Assembly: GCA_017654935.2 (NCBI GenBank)
Contig: CM065682.1
Location: forward strand, 38,221,280-38,285,279
DNA: 64,000 bases
From: Phymorhynchus buccinoides
Lineage: Eukaryota; Mollusca; Gastropoda; Neogastropoda; Raphitomidae
Direction: 5' to 3'
The notes beneath the pieces were generated by a model. The model was not told where the DNA came from. It saw nothing but the letters and a program-made list of their open reading frames with translations, and did not search any database. Shown piece by piece: positions 13,131-21,213 of the stretch. Position numbers and translations under genes: made by a program. Positions within the stretch are counted from its first letter, which is position 1; each line of letters starts with the position of its first letter.

Positions 13131-16100
13131 CCTTATTTCTTCGGCCCTACCCTAGCATGTTGTTTCTTTTTTCTTGTCTCCTTTTTTTTAAGGTTTAAAA
13201 GATGCAGAATTATTTGCTTGTATTTGCCGTTGTATTAGAGGATTGAATTAGTGCATGGGAGCTCTTCACTCGTTCAGAATCTAGACACATAGTACAACCA
13301 CAAGTGATGAATATCAAGGAAATGTTTTTTTTTTAAAAGATCATTACTGTGTCCTCTCTTGCAGTTACACTGTAGAAAACTTTTTCTTTTGCATGGAAGC
13401 AGGAAAAAGGTCTCAGGCATTTGTGAAGAAAAGCTTTGATCACTAACAGAGTCATCTCTTACGCAGTAGATAACTTTCTTTTGCATAGAAGCAGGAAAAA
13501 GGTCTCAGGCATTTGTGAAGAAAAGCTTTGATCACTAACAGAGTCATCTCTTACGCAGTAGATAACTTTCTTTTGCATGGAAGCAGGAAAAAGGTCTTAG
13601 ATGTTCGTGAAGAAAAGCTTTGATCACTAACTGTGTCCTCAATCAGTCTCACTCTGGAGATACATTTGTATCATTTCTAGAGTATGGAACCAGACCTGTT
13701 TACTCTACTCTTTCCCAGTAGTATTCTACTCAATTTGTACCTCTACAATGCTCTAATTACTCATTTTCAGTGAACATTGTTTGATGGTTTAATGAATAAA
13801 ACTACACATTTTGCTCCAAAGCTACTCATTTCAGCTATCCAGACTACTCAAGACTTGTGTAGGGGGTGAACAGGTCTGTGGAACCTAGAAGAAGGTTGGC
13901 AGGGAAAAGAAGCCTTAGACGTTTGCAAAGAACAAAAGGCCTCAATCATGAACACTGTTCCTTTGTTCTCTCCCCCAGCTGTTCATCGAGCGCGAATCGA
14001 CAGCCAGGCAGATGGAGGAGACCCCAGACACCCCCGTCAAAGGCTCCGGCTCCGACTCCAGCCACGCCCTCAACAAAAGCGGAGAGTGGCGGGAGTCGGA
14101 CTCCGGCATCGAGTGGATCGCCCGCTCCGCGGAGAAAGTGCGACAAGCGGAGAAGCAGCAGAAGGATTGTGGGATGCTGGGGGAAGGCGGCAGCGGTGGT
14201 AGCAGGATGGAAGACAGGGCGGGGACGAGCGCAGACAGCGGAGAAAAGGCTGGCGGAGGAGGGGGGGAGGGGGCCGGCGGGCAGGAGGACGAAGAGAACT
14301 TCACCAAAGGTTGGTACTTGATGATTGATCAGGCAATTGGTTTTTTACTTGTCGTTTGTCGTTGCTGTGTGTTTTCATAATGAGACCTAAAGTGGCGAAT
14401 TATCTGTCAATTTGGAATCTTAAGTTCTGTTGGGGTTTTTGGAGTGCATAATATTATGGGTCGCAGGACAAAAACTGGTGGTAATGATGCCTTAACTGCA
14501 TTACGTTTCTACCATGTCTTTGTAAGTGAGGGAAATAAATGAGTTCACATTTCTGCACATCTCTCTCCTTCTCTCTCCCTCTCTCTGTCTCTGTGATGTG
14601 ACATGATAAGACACGTTGGGAAAAGAGGTCCTATGAATGATCCGCATTGCTGTGTTGTGTTTCAGCGCTGCACAAAGCGGGCAAGCACATGGAGAACAGC
14701 ATCGTGGCCTCCTACATCGGCCTGCTGTTGGGCTGCGTCATCCAAGACAACCGCGTGAGTTATGTCAACACATCCATGCTGCATCTTCCTGGGCTAAAAC
14801 CAGGGGGTACTGTCGCATGAAGAATACAGAAGGATGATAGCACCCTCAGGCTTTAAGTTTAACCCCTTGCTGTCGCATGAAGAATACAGAAGGATGATAG
14901 CACCCTCAGGCTTTAAGTTTAACCCCTTGCTGTCGCATGAAGAATACAGAAGGATGATAGCACCCTCAGGCTTTAAGTTTAACCCCTTGCTGTCGCATGA
15001 AGAATACAGAAGGATGATAGCACCCTCAGGCTTTAAGTTTAACCCCTTGCTGTCGCATGAAGAATACAGAAGGATGATAGCACCCTCAGGCTTTAAGTTT
15101 AACCCCTTGCTGTCGCATGAAGAATACAGAAGGATGATAGCACCCTCAGGCTTTAAGTTTAACCCCTTGCTGTCGCATGAAGAATACAGAAGGATGATAG
15201 CACCCTCAGGCTTTAAGTTTAACCCCTTGCTGTCGCATGAAGAATACAGAAGGATGATAGCACCCTCAGGCTTTAAGTTTAACCCCTTGCTGTCGCATGA
15301 AGAATACAGAAGGATGATAGCACCCTCAGGCTTTAAGTTTAACCCCTTGCTGTCGCATGAAGAATACAGAAGGATGATAGCACCCTCAGGCTTTAAGTTT
15401 AACCCCTTGCTGTCGCATGAAGAATACAGAAGGATGATAGCACCCTCAGGCTTTAAGTTTAACCCCTTGCTTTTAACCCCTTCCCTGCCCCGTCCCCTGT
15501 CTAGTACTATGGGATGTGTGATGTAATTGATGATGTGATAACTTATGTAATAGCCCTGAAATGATGGTGTTTGGTTTAGACAAGTCAGGAAAGATATATC
15601 TCTAGACCATTTTCTCAGACTGAGTCTTACTAGGCCTCTTTTAAATTTTATAATAAGAAAATCGATAATTTCTGTTTTCCTCTGGCAGTGAAGGGGTTAA
15701 CATTTCCTTCCTGGATAGCTTTAACACGCATTTCTTATTCTTTTTTTGTGTGTGTGTGAAATAATTTCAATTTCCTTAGTGCTGAAAAAGATTGTTGATT
15801 TGCATCAACTATCCTGTGTTAAGTATGGTGTGTTTTTTAATCATGCTTGAGGCAGTTACATGCACACATGCGTGCACACACGCACGCACACACACACACT
15901 CGCACGCACATATACTCACACGCCCACAATGCACACATAACTTATACACTTGCATGCACATGCTGTCTCTAACAACTCATGCACACATGCAAAGTTTATG
16001 GGGGGGGGGGTCACTTTTGGTATATTCTACAAAGGTTCCGTTTTCAGAGTAAAAAGTGGGTCAAACGGATGAAAAGTGGAAGATAATGATGCTGATAATT

Positions 16101-17049
16101 CTAACAAAGCCAGAAAAGAGGCACTTCAAAAGAGGGGAGCTTCTAACCTAAGAACATTTCTTAGCCCAGTTCTCTGGATAACACTAGTGCATGTGACTCA
16201 ACATGGTTGTACGATACTGTGTTTGTTAAATGCAAGGCACCTACTCTGTTTGCATGGCCTCCGTGTGTTTGTGTTTTCAGAAATTTGTGGAGGTAGTGAG
16301 GAAGCATCTGCCCGGGGGCAGCTTTGACCCCATGATCCAGATCCTCAAGAAGTTCTTAGGATTTATGAACCTTACTGTGAGTTGATGCCAATGATTTAAT
16401 AATAATAATAATGGTCGCTTATGTAGCGCAACACCTCTCAGTTAACTGGAGCTTTCTGATCTTTACATATCGCCGTCCGCATGCAAAAGAGACGTAACTC
16501 AAAATTGGTCATCTTCGATGTGTTGGACTTACCAGTTGATCCAGACAAGCTGCATCATCTAACAAAGCTGTAAAACAACAATTTGCAAAGATAAAACACC
16601 GATGGTGACGCTAAAGGAACAAAAAATGACGTTATGAGGCCTGAAATGACCAAAATATTGAGTTTTCCATTCCTCATGTGAAGTGACATCATTCGACTTA
16701 CGTCTGTATTGCATGCGGGCGGCGATATCTACATTTAACATATCTAAGTAAGCACAGAACAAATTACTGCACACTGAGTACACAGGGAATGCAGTCATAC
16801 AATAAGTAAAATTTACAGACAAATCTTTAAACAGCTCAAATTCCTCCCTCACTTTTCCCATGGACAAACAAAAACAAATAAACAAACAAAACATTCACGC
16901 ATGCACACAAGCATACACACACACACACACACATTTCTACAACCATGGCAGGGGTTCAATTCAGGAATTATAGAGATTGAACAGGTAAGTTTTGAGAGCT
17001 CTTTTGAAAGATTCGGCAGATTTGGAAACAAATTCTTACATAAAAACAA

Positions 17050-17125
<76 letters not shown>

Positions 17126-18842
17126 ACTCAATAAAATGCATTTAAAACAAACAACAACAACAAAACCTTATCAGCAAAAAACTGCTGTTGTTTGTGGACG
17201 TTTATTTTCTGTTTTGTGGTTATCTGTTCAGCTTTCAGGCTGTCACAGCTGTTGTTTTATGGACTGGCATACAATGCATTGTAGGATTGTTATAGCAATC
17301 AGAAAGGGAAACAACTTGTGGCTCAAGAGACATTTGTGATTTATTTTTGACATCGAAATAACAAAACCTAGTGTTTAATGTTGGGGTATATGGTTTAAAA
17401 GGTTGGAAATGGGACATGCAGACCTGTTTACCATTCCGGTTTAGCCGGAATTATTCCGGAAATTTGCTAAAATTCCGGGTAAAATAGTAAATTCCGGGTG
17501 AACGCTGAAAATTCCGGATTTCGAAAAACCGTCTATTATTTGTTTCCGTTCGTAGTAAAAGACGCAAGGGTTGACCGAAACGTGTACCTAACACACTACG
17601 TCATCAGAAAAGGGGTTGTGCTTGACGTCACATGCATTAAATGCTGCATTTTCATTGGTGAAAGGGGTGAAATGTTTTTATTTTGGTCGATCTATTTCGG
17701 GACTGAGCAAATGGCGGTCAGACTTTTACTGTCGATTCGAAGAGCTTTCCAGGCAGTTTTGTAATGGTAGAGATTGTAATTAGGGCTTGAAATGAGTCAA
17801 TTTAGATTATATTATCACTGGAAAATACGATGATGTCAGAATTTTGAAGTTTTCAACGGAAAATGAAGTGAAAATTGATCGCGATGGCGCCGAGTTGCAA
17901 CTTGGCATCCGCCGATCCGCGGCTGAGTGATTTTTCTCTGTCCGATCGTGGACATTTCCAGGTATTTTGCTTTTTCCAGCTTGTTTTATACTAAAATTTA
18001 CTAAGAATTAGTGACTGAATTTACTAATAAAACTTTTCTGGCGAAATTGAGCCAAGAAATCATCACAATATTGAAAATCGACGCCGATGTTCGCGGAAAG
18101 GAGAAGAAGAAGAAACCGCTTTATCGCGAGTCGTGTACAGTGAATTCCGGTTTTTGTTCTCAAATTCCGGGGTTTTTTGTGGCAAATTCCGGGTTTTTCA
18201 TTATACGGGTAAACAGGTCTGGACATGAGAGGTGTGCATGTTATTGCTACTATGTTATCTCAGTGTAACTTTCACAGAAATTCGTCAATCAGTCTTCTGT
18301 TGTCTAATTTCAATACGTCGGTGCTAGTGTTATCAGACTGTCATTCAGGGCTTTGTATGTGTGAGTGTTGGGTTTTTTTTCTAGTCACAGGCTGATCTTG
18401 AGGGGGGTGGGGGTGAACTTGGAAAACCTAGCTATGAGTCTGGTTCATATCAGGCAGCAGGATTTCTCATGCTTATGCGTATGTGTCAGACTTGCTTAAA
18501 GTCCCCATCCAAAGGACTCGACGTTCAGTTCAAATTTTTGTCGAACTGGAAAGAAAGGATGAGGCCAGGATTCGAACCCAGGTCACATCATACACTGAAT
18601 TGTCAAGCGAACTTGTCAACCACTCCGCGACCTCCCTGTATCGATAAAGTGTTGTTTAGTAACGACATCAATGTATGGTTGTACTGATGGAATTATTCTA
18701 CCTGTTTGTTGGAATATTAAAGCAACTGAAAATGGTGCCACTTTGAAGTTGATTGACGCTTTGTGTGTGTTTGCAGACTGCCATTGGCACGACGGATGCC
18801 AACTCCATACAACGGGTCATTGACACTCTTGAAGCGTGCTGA
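3392..18842 (+). CDS. WAPL: WAPL cohesin release factor, C-terminal 672 residues in 14 exons (5' part outside window)
   Basis: WAPL, with PDS5, opens the cohesin ring and releases it from chromatin in the nucleus. The exons read in one continuous frame: 3392-3583, 4828-4964, 5481-5592, 6037-6339, 7014-7125, 7933-8036, 8604-8680, 10342-10490, 12177-12292, 12521-12655, 13979-14309, 14666-14754, 16281-16376, 18777-18842. Every junction is AG/GT and every phase matches. Recognisable conserved stretches include [74 protein letters not shown] and [18 protein letters not shown]. They follow the order of the helical-repeat WAPL domain in the animal family. Vertebrate WAPL is about 1190 residues, so roughly the N-terminal 500, with the PDS5-binding FGF motifs, must lie before position 3392. 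No further exon was recognised in 1-3391. Acidic and Gly/Glu-rich inserts occur at fragment residues about 180-205 and 525-585. Confidence 0.96.
3621..3642. repeat. Poly-G run
   Basis: 22 G in a row in a WAPL intron. A similar 21-G run lies at 3936-3956. Confidence 0.95.
4360..4730 (+). mobile_element. Inverted-repeat element, ATGGGYGCWACTC family, copy 1
   Basis: Ends ATGGGCGCTACTC and GAGTTGCACCCAT are inverted repeats with two mismatches. The whole length recurs in reverse orientation at 52110-52481. Its G/C-rich part reads GGGCCATGGGTTCCTGGACC. Confidence 0.7.
4828..4964 (+). CDS. WAPL: WAPL exon b
   Basis: 137 nt, phase 0 to 2, acceptor GACCAG and donor GTAGGA. It encodes [19 protein letters not shown], then [10 protein letters not shown] and SIRSL. 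This is the conserved start of the WAPL domain, where the vertebrate protein has LYTVVQHVKHF and DDIEYLL. GC content rises sharply against the AT-rich introns. Confidence 0.95.
5120..5284. mobile_element. TA-flanked MITE, pogo/Tigger-like ends
   Basis: Starts TACAATGGAACCTCCCTTAT and ends with the near inverse AAGGGAGGTTCTACTGTA. TA borders and the ACAGTGGAACC end resemble Tc1/mariner-pogo type elements (inference). Relatives lie at 24774, 53212, 56618 and 60631. Confidence 0.75.
5481..5592 (+). CDS. WAPL: WAPL exon c
   Basis: 112 nt, phase 2 to 0, after a TGTTTTTCAG acceptor, donor GTGAGT. It encodes [14 protein letters not shown], then [20 protein letters not shown]. The FRMHLRAHG block is among the best conserved in WAPL. 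Intron b/c carries a small TA-flanked MITE at 5120-5284. Confidence 0.95.
6037..6339 (+). CDS. WAPL: WAPL exon d with acidic insert
   Basis: 303 nt, phase 0 to 0, acceptor TTGTCAG and donor TCT|GTGAGT. It encodes [20 protein letters not shown], then [18 protein letters not shown] low-complexity acidic stretch with DDDEEEEE follows, then a helical segment rich in E, L and Q ([17 protein letters not shown]) ending HIDLDFIS. The acidic loop is variable in the family and is probably a disordered surface insert. Confidence 0.95.
7014..7125 (+). CDS. WAPL: WAPL exon e
   Basis: 112 nt, phase 0 to 1, acceptor GTGTTTCAG and donor GTAGGA. It encodes [20 protein letters not shown], then [17 protein letters not shown]. 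It closely matches the vertebrate block [18 protein letters not shown]. The downstream intron holds a MITE at 7181-7403 and a duplicated copy of the next exon's acceptor. Confidence 0.96.
7181..7403 (+). mobile_element. MITE, CAGGGCTCCC family, copy 2
   Basis: Ends CAGGGCTCCC and GGGAGCCCTG, same length and interior as 3112-3331, in the intron after WAPL exon e. Confidence 0.78.
7764..7932 (+). repeat. Two-copy tandem duplication covering the acceptor of WAPL exon f
   Basis: TTTGTTGTTTCAGTGCATCA occurs with 103-bp spacing. The first copy has its acceptor AG at 7828-7829 and 28 bases of exon-like sequence before the repeat restarts. Confidence 0.85.
7933..8036 (+). CDS. WAPL: WAPL exon f
   Basis: 104 nt, phase 1 to 0, acceptor TTGTTTCAG and donor AAT|GTAAGT. 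It encodes [12 protein letters not shown], then [17 protein letters not shown] is conserved in the family. Its acceptor and first bases occur a second time 103 bp upstream (about 7790-7857). The upstream copy lacks the rest of the exon, so the downstream copy is the working one. Confidence 0.94.
8604..8680 (+). CDS. WAPL: WAPL exon g
   Basis: 77 nt, phase 0 to 2, acceptor GGGTGCAG and donor GTGGGT. It encodes [20 protein letters not shown], then ISATG. This corresponds to the vertebrate NQSYLIAYKDSQLI segment. Confidence 0.95.
8778..9210. repeat. Minisatellite, 35-39 bp unit, 11 full copies plus a partial one
   Basis: Unit GATTTGGTTTGTGTAACGCT, then GTTTGTTGACTGTTTGGGT. Copies differ by a 4-bp GTTT deletion and a few substitutions. 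A 188-codon minus-strand frame runs through it only because the common unit is 39 bp. Confidence 0.95.
9355..9664 (-). mobile_element. Interspersed element, ACATATGTGACCC family, truncated
   Basis: Ends CTGGGTCACATATGT and matches 23236-23560 in reverse complement, including TTCTTGTATC and the AATGTCCCTTTC terminus. Only one terminal repeat is present here. Confidence 0.6.
9705..10356 (+). repeat. Six-unit tandem array containing the acceptor of WAPL exon h
   Basis: Units of about 66-71 bp read GTGAAACTGTTAATGTC, GTATTGTTG, TTCTCTGTTGATCTAG and TTCTTCATCAGTG. The last unit carries the real acceptor; the earlier units carry copies of it. Unit 1 is split by a MITE at 9719-9965. Confidence 0.93.
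9719..9965. mobile_element. TTAA-flanked MITE (piggyBac-type target), 247 bp, in the WAPL array
   Basis: Starts TTAACCCTTTCACCGCCA and ends TGGCGGTGAAAGGGTTAA, an 18-bp perfect inverted repeat. Flanks are GTGAAACTG and TGTCAGTATTG; sister array units have the same flanks joined by a single TTAA. Relatives: 29243, 60966, 62591. Confidence 0.9.
10342..10490 (+). CDS. WAPL: WAPL exon h
   Basis: 149 nt, phase 2 to 1, after GTTGATCTAG, donor GTCAGT. It encodes [20 protein letters not shown], then [19 protein letters not shown]. It aligns with the vertebrate block CMRAIIGVLLNLTND. The acceptor and first 15 exon bases form the last unit of a six-unit tandem array in the intron. Confidence 0.94.
10536..11460 (+). 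repeat. Minisatellite, 73-bp unit, about 13 copies, acceptor-like
   Basis: Unit contains TGTAGTCCCTTTGTCTTTCT, GGTTTCTTTCGCCTTTG and TTTGCAGCTTGTCTG. Each full unit ends in a pyrimidine-rich stretch plus CAG, a plausible 3' splice-site shape. It lies between WAPL exons h and i. Confidence 0.95.
11961..12176 (+). repeat. Tandem partial copies of WAPL exon i, 104-bp unit
   Basis: Acceptor-plus-exon fragments start at 11969 and 12073, and the real exon starts at 12177. The fragments match EYGCSK and [10 protein letters not shown] but lack 12 nt and then diverge into GAATAAAGATGC before any donor. They are broken exon copies. Confidence 0.9.
12177..12292 (+). CDS. WAPL: WAPL exon i
   Basis: 116 nt, phase 1 to 0, acceptor GTGTGCAG and donor CTG|GTGAGT. 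It encodes [20 protein letters not shown], then [19 protein letters not shown]. Two upstream fragments at 104-bp spacing copy its first part but are 12 nt shorter and have no donor. This is therefore the functional exon. Confidence 0.94.
12521..12655 (+). CDS. WAPL: WAPL exon j
   Basis: 135 nt, phase 0 to 0, acceptor TATATGCAG and donor CAG|GTGAGA. It encodes [20 protein letters not shown], then an acidic loop and MDAVQALVQ. It matches the vertebrate GLGLLINLVEYSARNRH and AVQALVQ blocks. The 3' half and donor are repeated at 12702-12772. Confidence 0.95.
12702..12772 (+). repeat. Duplicated 3' end and donor of WAPL exon j
   Basis: TGACTGCTCAGATCAG through GCCCTAGTTCAGGTGAGAC repeats 12590-12661 with a 6-nt deletion and several substitutions. 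The second donor sits at 12765/12766. No acceptor was seen in front of it. Confidence 0.85.
12775..12996. mobile_element. Imperfect foldback MITE
   Basis: The left end GCCGGCGCCACACA and the right end TGTGTAGCTGGCCC correspond roughly as an inverted repeat. Inside, GATGCGATGCGATT and the reverse-complement-like AATCACATCGCATTC extend the foldback to the centre. Confidence 0.5.
13051..13126. repeat. CT microsatellite
   Basis: Nearly pure CT in the WAPL intron before exon k, about 75 bases. Confidence 0.95.
13340..13650 (+). repeat. Tandem repeat, about 105 bp, three copies
   Basis: GAAGCAGGAAAAAGGTCT followed by GAAGAAAAGCTTTGATCACT recurs three times in the intron before WAPL exon k. A degraded trace appears again after the MITE, near 13890-13940. 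Confidence 0.85.
13692..13877. mobile_element. hAT-like MITE, 186 bp, AGACCTGTTTAC ends
   Basis: Ends AGACCTGTTTAC and GTGAACAGGTCT are inverted repeats with one mismatch. Flanks ATGGAACC (13684-13691) and GTGGAACC (13878-13885) form an 8-bp target duplication with one change, as expected for hAT elements. A longer relative lies at 17420-18220. Confidence 0.75.
13979..14309 (+). CDS. WAPL: WAPL exon k with disordered linker
   Basis: 331 nt, phase 0 to 1, after TCTCCCCCAG, donor AAAG|GTTGGT. It begins [14 protein letters not shown] (vertebrate LFLERERAAQLAE), passes through [18 protein letters not shown], then a long Gly/Glu/Ser-rich stretch ([19 protein letters not shown]) ending FTK. The linker is longer and more Gly-rich than in vertebrates. 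Confidence 0.94.
14666..14754 (+). CDS. WAPL: WAPL exon l
   Basis: 89 nt, phase 1 to 0, acceptor GTGTTTCAG and donor CGC|GTGAGT. It encodes [20 protein letters not shown], then [10 protein letters not shown]. This matches the vertebrate [20 protein letters not shown] block closely. A 60-bp minisatellite begins about 55 bp after the donor. Confidence 0.96.
14811..15470 (+). repeat. Minisatellite, perfect 60-bp unit, 11 copies
   Basis: Each unit reads CTGTCGCATGAAGAATACAG, AAGGATGATAGCACCCTCAG, GCTTTAAGTTTAACCCCTTG with no visible difference between copies. 60 is a multiple of 3, so a 230-codon frame (repeat [20 protein letters not shown]) stays open. It is intronic, between WAPL exons l and m. 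The TTAACCCCTTG in the unit resembles the end of the MITE that follows. Confidence 0.97.
15473..15700. mobile_element. TTAA-flanked MITE, CCCCTTCCCTGCC family, copy 1
   Basis: Starts TTAACCCCTTCCCTGCC and ends GGCAGTGAAGGGGTTAA, an inverted repeat with one mismatch. It directly abuts the 60-bp array. It matches 26789-26985, sharing GATGTGATAACTT-like and AAAATCGATAATTTCT segments. Confidence 0.82.
15860..15990. repeat. CA-rich low-complexity stretch
   Basis: Interrupted CACA/GCACAC sequence in the intron between WAPL exons l and m. Confidence 0.8.
16281..16376 (+). CDS. WAPL: WAPL exon m
   Basis: 96 nt, phase 0 to 0, acceptor GTGTTTTCAG and donor ACT|GTGAGT. It encodes [20 protein letters not shown], then [12 protein letters not shown]. 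The vertebrate counterpart ends MLKKFLSFMNLT. Confidence 0.95.
17053..17122. repeat. CT microsatellite
   Basis: About 68 bases of CT in the last WAPL intron. Confidence 0.96.
17420..18220. mobile_element. hAT-like non-autonomous element, 801 bp
   Basis: Ends AGACCTGTTTACC and GGTAAACAGGTCT are a perfect 13-bp inverted repeat. Flanks GGACATGC (17412-17419) and GGACATGA (18221-18228) form an 8-bp target duplication with one mismatch. ATTCCGG motifs recur inside both ends. No transposase frame was seen. Confidence 0.82.
18468..18638 (-). repeat. tRNA-derived SINE head
   Basis: On the minus strand, CAGGGAGGTCGCGGAGTGGT leads to CCTGGGTTCGAATCCTGG. The latter contains a Pol III B box (GGTTCGAATCC at 18578-18568), and the first part resembles a tRNA A-box region. 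It sits in the last WAPL intron. Confidence 0.65.
18777..18842 (+). CDS. WAPL: WAPL terminal exon and stop
   Basis: Acceptor TGTTTGCAG, then 21 codons ([21 protein letters not shown]) and TGA. The end with Cys right before the stop agrees with the vertebrate C-terminus VIEYLEHC, so the protein is complete at this end. Confidence 0.94.
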   Translation, partial: TAIGTTDANSIQRVIDTLEAC

Positions 18843-20793
18843 GAGCTCTCCTGTTATATACTTATAGGAGTGAATGCAAAAAACGCTTTCATCAAAGTGC
18901 GTTTGCTGGTGCGAGTGGATTTGTGTGTGTAAAAGAGGACTTTCATGAACCATGTTCAAATGTCAGTGTATGAATTCGTTAATTATGATTACACCATTTT
19001 ATTTTATTTTTTTGCAACTGCCTTATAGATTGTATGAAATATGTGTTCTGTGTTTGTGAGCTTTACAAACAACATTGCTGGTTAATACGATTTGAAAGTG
19101 TGGAATTTATTGGTATATTGAACACTAACCTTCATTGAATTATATTTTATGTTTCAAGTGTGTAATCAAACATTCAAACCTACAGTCTAACCACACTTTT
19201 TTTTCTCTCCTCGCTTAAGACATGTGATGTCTCTCCAAGCAATGCTAGCATTTATTTTTTTTAAATCTAGGTGTGGATTACACGCAAGTGTGGCGTGTTT
19301 CTTGGTCGTTAAGAACAGTATCTTCCAATCGCTTCACCACACACAAAAGTTATGAAGCAAACCAGGTATATCTATTTGCCTATAGAACTGGAAAATGGGA
19401 CTCACAATTGAATTGTTTTGTCTTCGTATCGGAGAGTGAATTGAACAATAATCTTTGACATATTAATGTTTAAGTTGTTGGTGGGGGGTATCATTTCAGT
19501 TCCATGCACATGTTTATTTTTACTTGCTGATTACCCTGTTTTCAATGGAACTTTTTTTTTCTTCCTTATGATCATTCTGTTCCGAGAAAAACAGTTTACT
19601 TCATTTCATTGTTAAGTATCTGTCAACATTACCATTGTGTGGATGTATCCTCTGTTTATTTTTCGGTGGTTGGGTGTTTTTTTAAAGAAAAATAGATGCT
19701 TTCTGAATATGAAAGAGTTTCTGTTGTTGTTGTTTTTTTAATGCTAAGCTTGCACAGATATCCGTCAAACCAAAGAGTGAAGAATGGAACTAACATATAT
19801 CGCCCAGCGTTTGAGTTTTGTGGTTGTTGCTGTTGTCCATTCACTGCGCTGCCTTCAAATGATAGAGCGAATATGTCCTTTCTTCAGTATTACACCCGCG
19901 CAAAGTTTGATAGGGTTGTGAGAATCTTCTTCATTTTGGCTCTGAGCATGTTCGTTTTTAGTTTGGTTAACCCTTCCGGCAGTTATTTTTAATTGTATTG
20001 CTCTGCGGTTGTTGTTTTTATGATTCGCAGGGTAATTGCTTTGTTTGCAATTCACAATTATGATATAAAATGTGGCGGAATTATGGCAAATGTAAGGAGT
20101 TATTGTTTATATATCATGCAAGCCTAAGATGTAGTCATATCTTGCAAGTGCTCTTTAGTTAAAGGGAGCATTCATGTCTTTGAAAAATAAGCTGTCTTTT
20201 AACTGTACATTTTCCTATTTAATTTATTTTGTGTCTGTATAAATATGCACTTTTCACAAAGGTGTGTCCTTTTTTAATTCATGGTGTTATTTAAAAATCT
20301 GGAGACTAAGACATGTTCCTCTGCATACACTCCACACGCTTTTGGTGAAGAAAAAAAGTGGATCCACTGTATTGTTTGGTGGCGTCAGGCAGCCATTGTT
20401 TATATCAAGAAATCATAAAACTCTCAAGTAAAGCTGACATACATCTAAGTGTGATATGGCTAAAGAAACCATCCCAGGAAAATGATGGACAAATACTTAT
20501 CTGTAACTAAAGGACAGCGTTTTACTAAAATACAGTGTTCTATCTTCGAACCAGGGGGTCAGAATAGCACATGAAATAGGCCTCTATATTTTTAGAGGGT
20601 CACCCGGATATACAAGAGGGACTGTCTTTATAATAAAAATGTATTTGTTGTTGTTTTTTTGTTAGATGAAAATTTGTTGTTTTGTGACGCACTGGCCTGA
20701 AATCTAATGAAGTAACATCTACATTTCTACCACCAGGACAGCAAGTCCTAAACATTAACATACGTTTTGTAAAAAGTCAGAGGAACAGGGGGT

Positions 20794-20871
<78 letters not shown>

Positions 20872-21110
20872 GGGTAATTTTTATGTTATTTGTGTTCAGT
20901 GATTGCAAACTGTAAGAGTAGGGCTTTAAGCCTTTTAGGCTTCTACCTCAGATTGACTCAGCCACTCTCTACTGTACACATTATTTATTTCTTCCCCAGA
21001 CTCGTATGAGGCCAAGGATATTAAAATGCATTGATATTTGGGACAGGTGATGTTACATTCAATTACTAGTTCATCACGAGATGTACTCCAATAAATAAAA
21101 AAATTGTTTT
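18843..21110 (+). other. Probable WAPL 3' UTR with candidate poly(A) signal
   Basis: AT-rich sequence with no exon-like segment follows the stop codon. A doubled AATAAA at 21090-21099 is followed by a T-rich stretch, as expected of a cleavage site. Earlier weaker signals exist, and another AATAAA lies at about 26359, so the real end is uncertain. A poly-G run of about 77 bases (20794-20870) lies within it. Confidence 0.35.
20794..20870. repeat. Poly-G tract of about 77 bases
   Basis: Uninterrupted G from 20794, preceded by GGGGGTG. It is much longer than the other poly-G runs in the window. Confidence 0.95.
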
Positions 21111-21213
21111 AGCATCTTCTCTTTTTTTCTTTTCTTGTCTTTTGTTACTTTCAGGAATGAGAGATTGTTTTCTGGTGGCTTGGTTTTGTTTGCACATTTG
21201 TTAGCTGCGTATT

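Noticed and set aside
14811..15470. CRISPR-like array
   Set aside because: Repeats are directly abutting with no unique spacers, and the genome is animal.
14834..15526. 230-codon frame of a perfect 20-residue repeat
   Set aside because: It stays open only because the minisatellite unit is 60 bp, a multiple of 3. It lies inside a WAPL intron and has no codon-level divergence or flanking exon structure.
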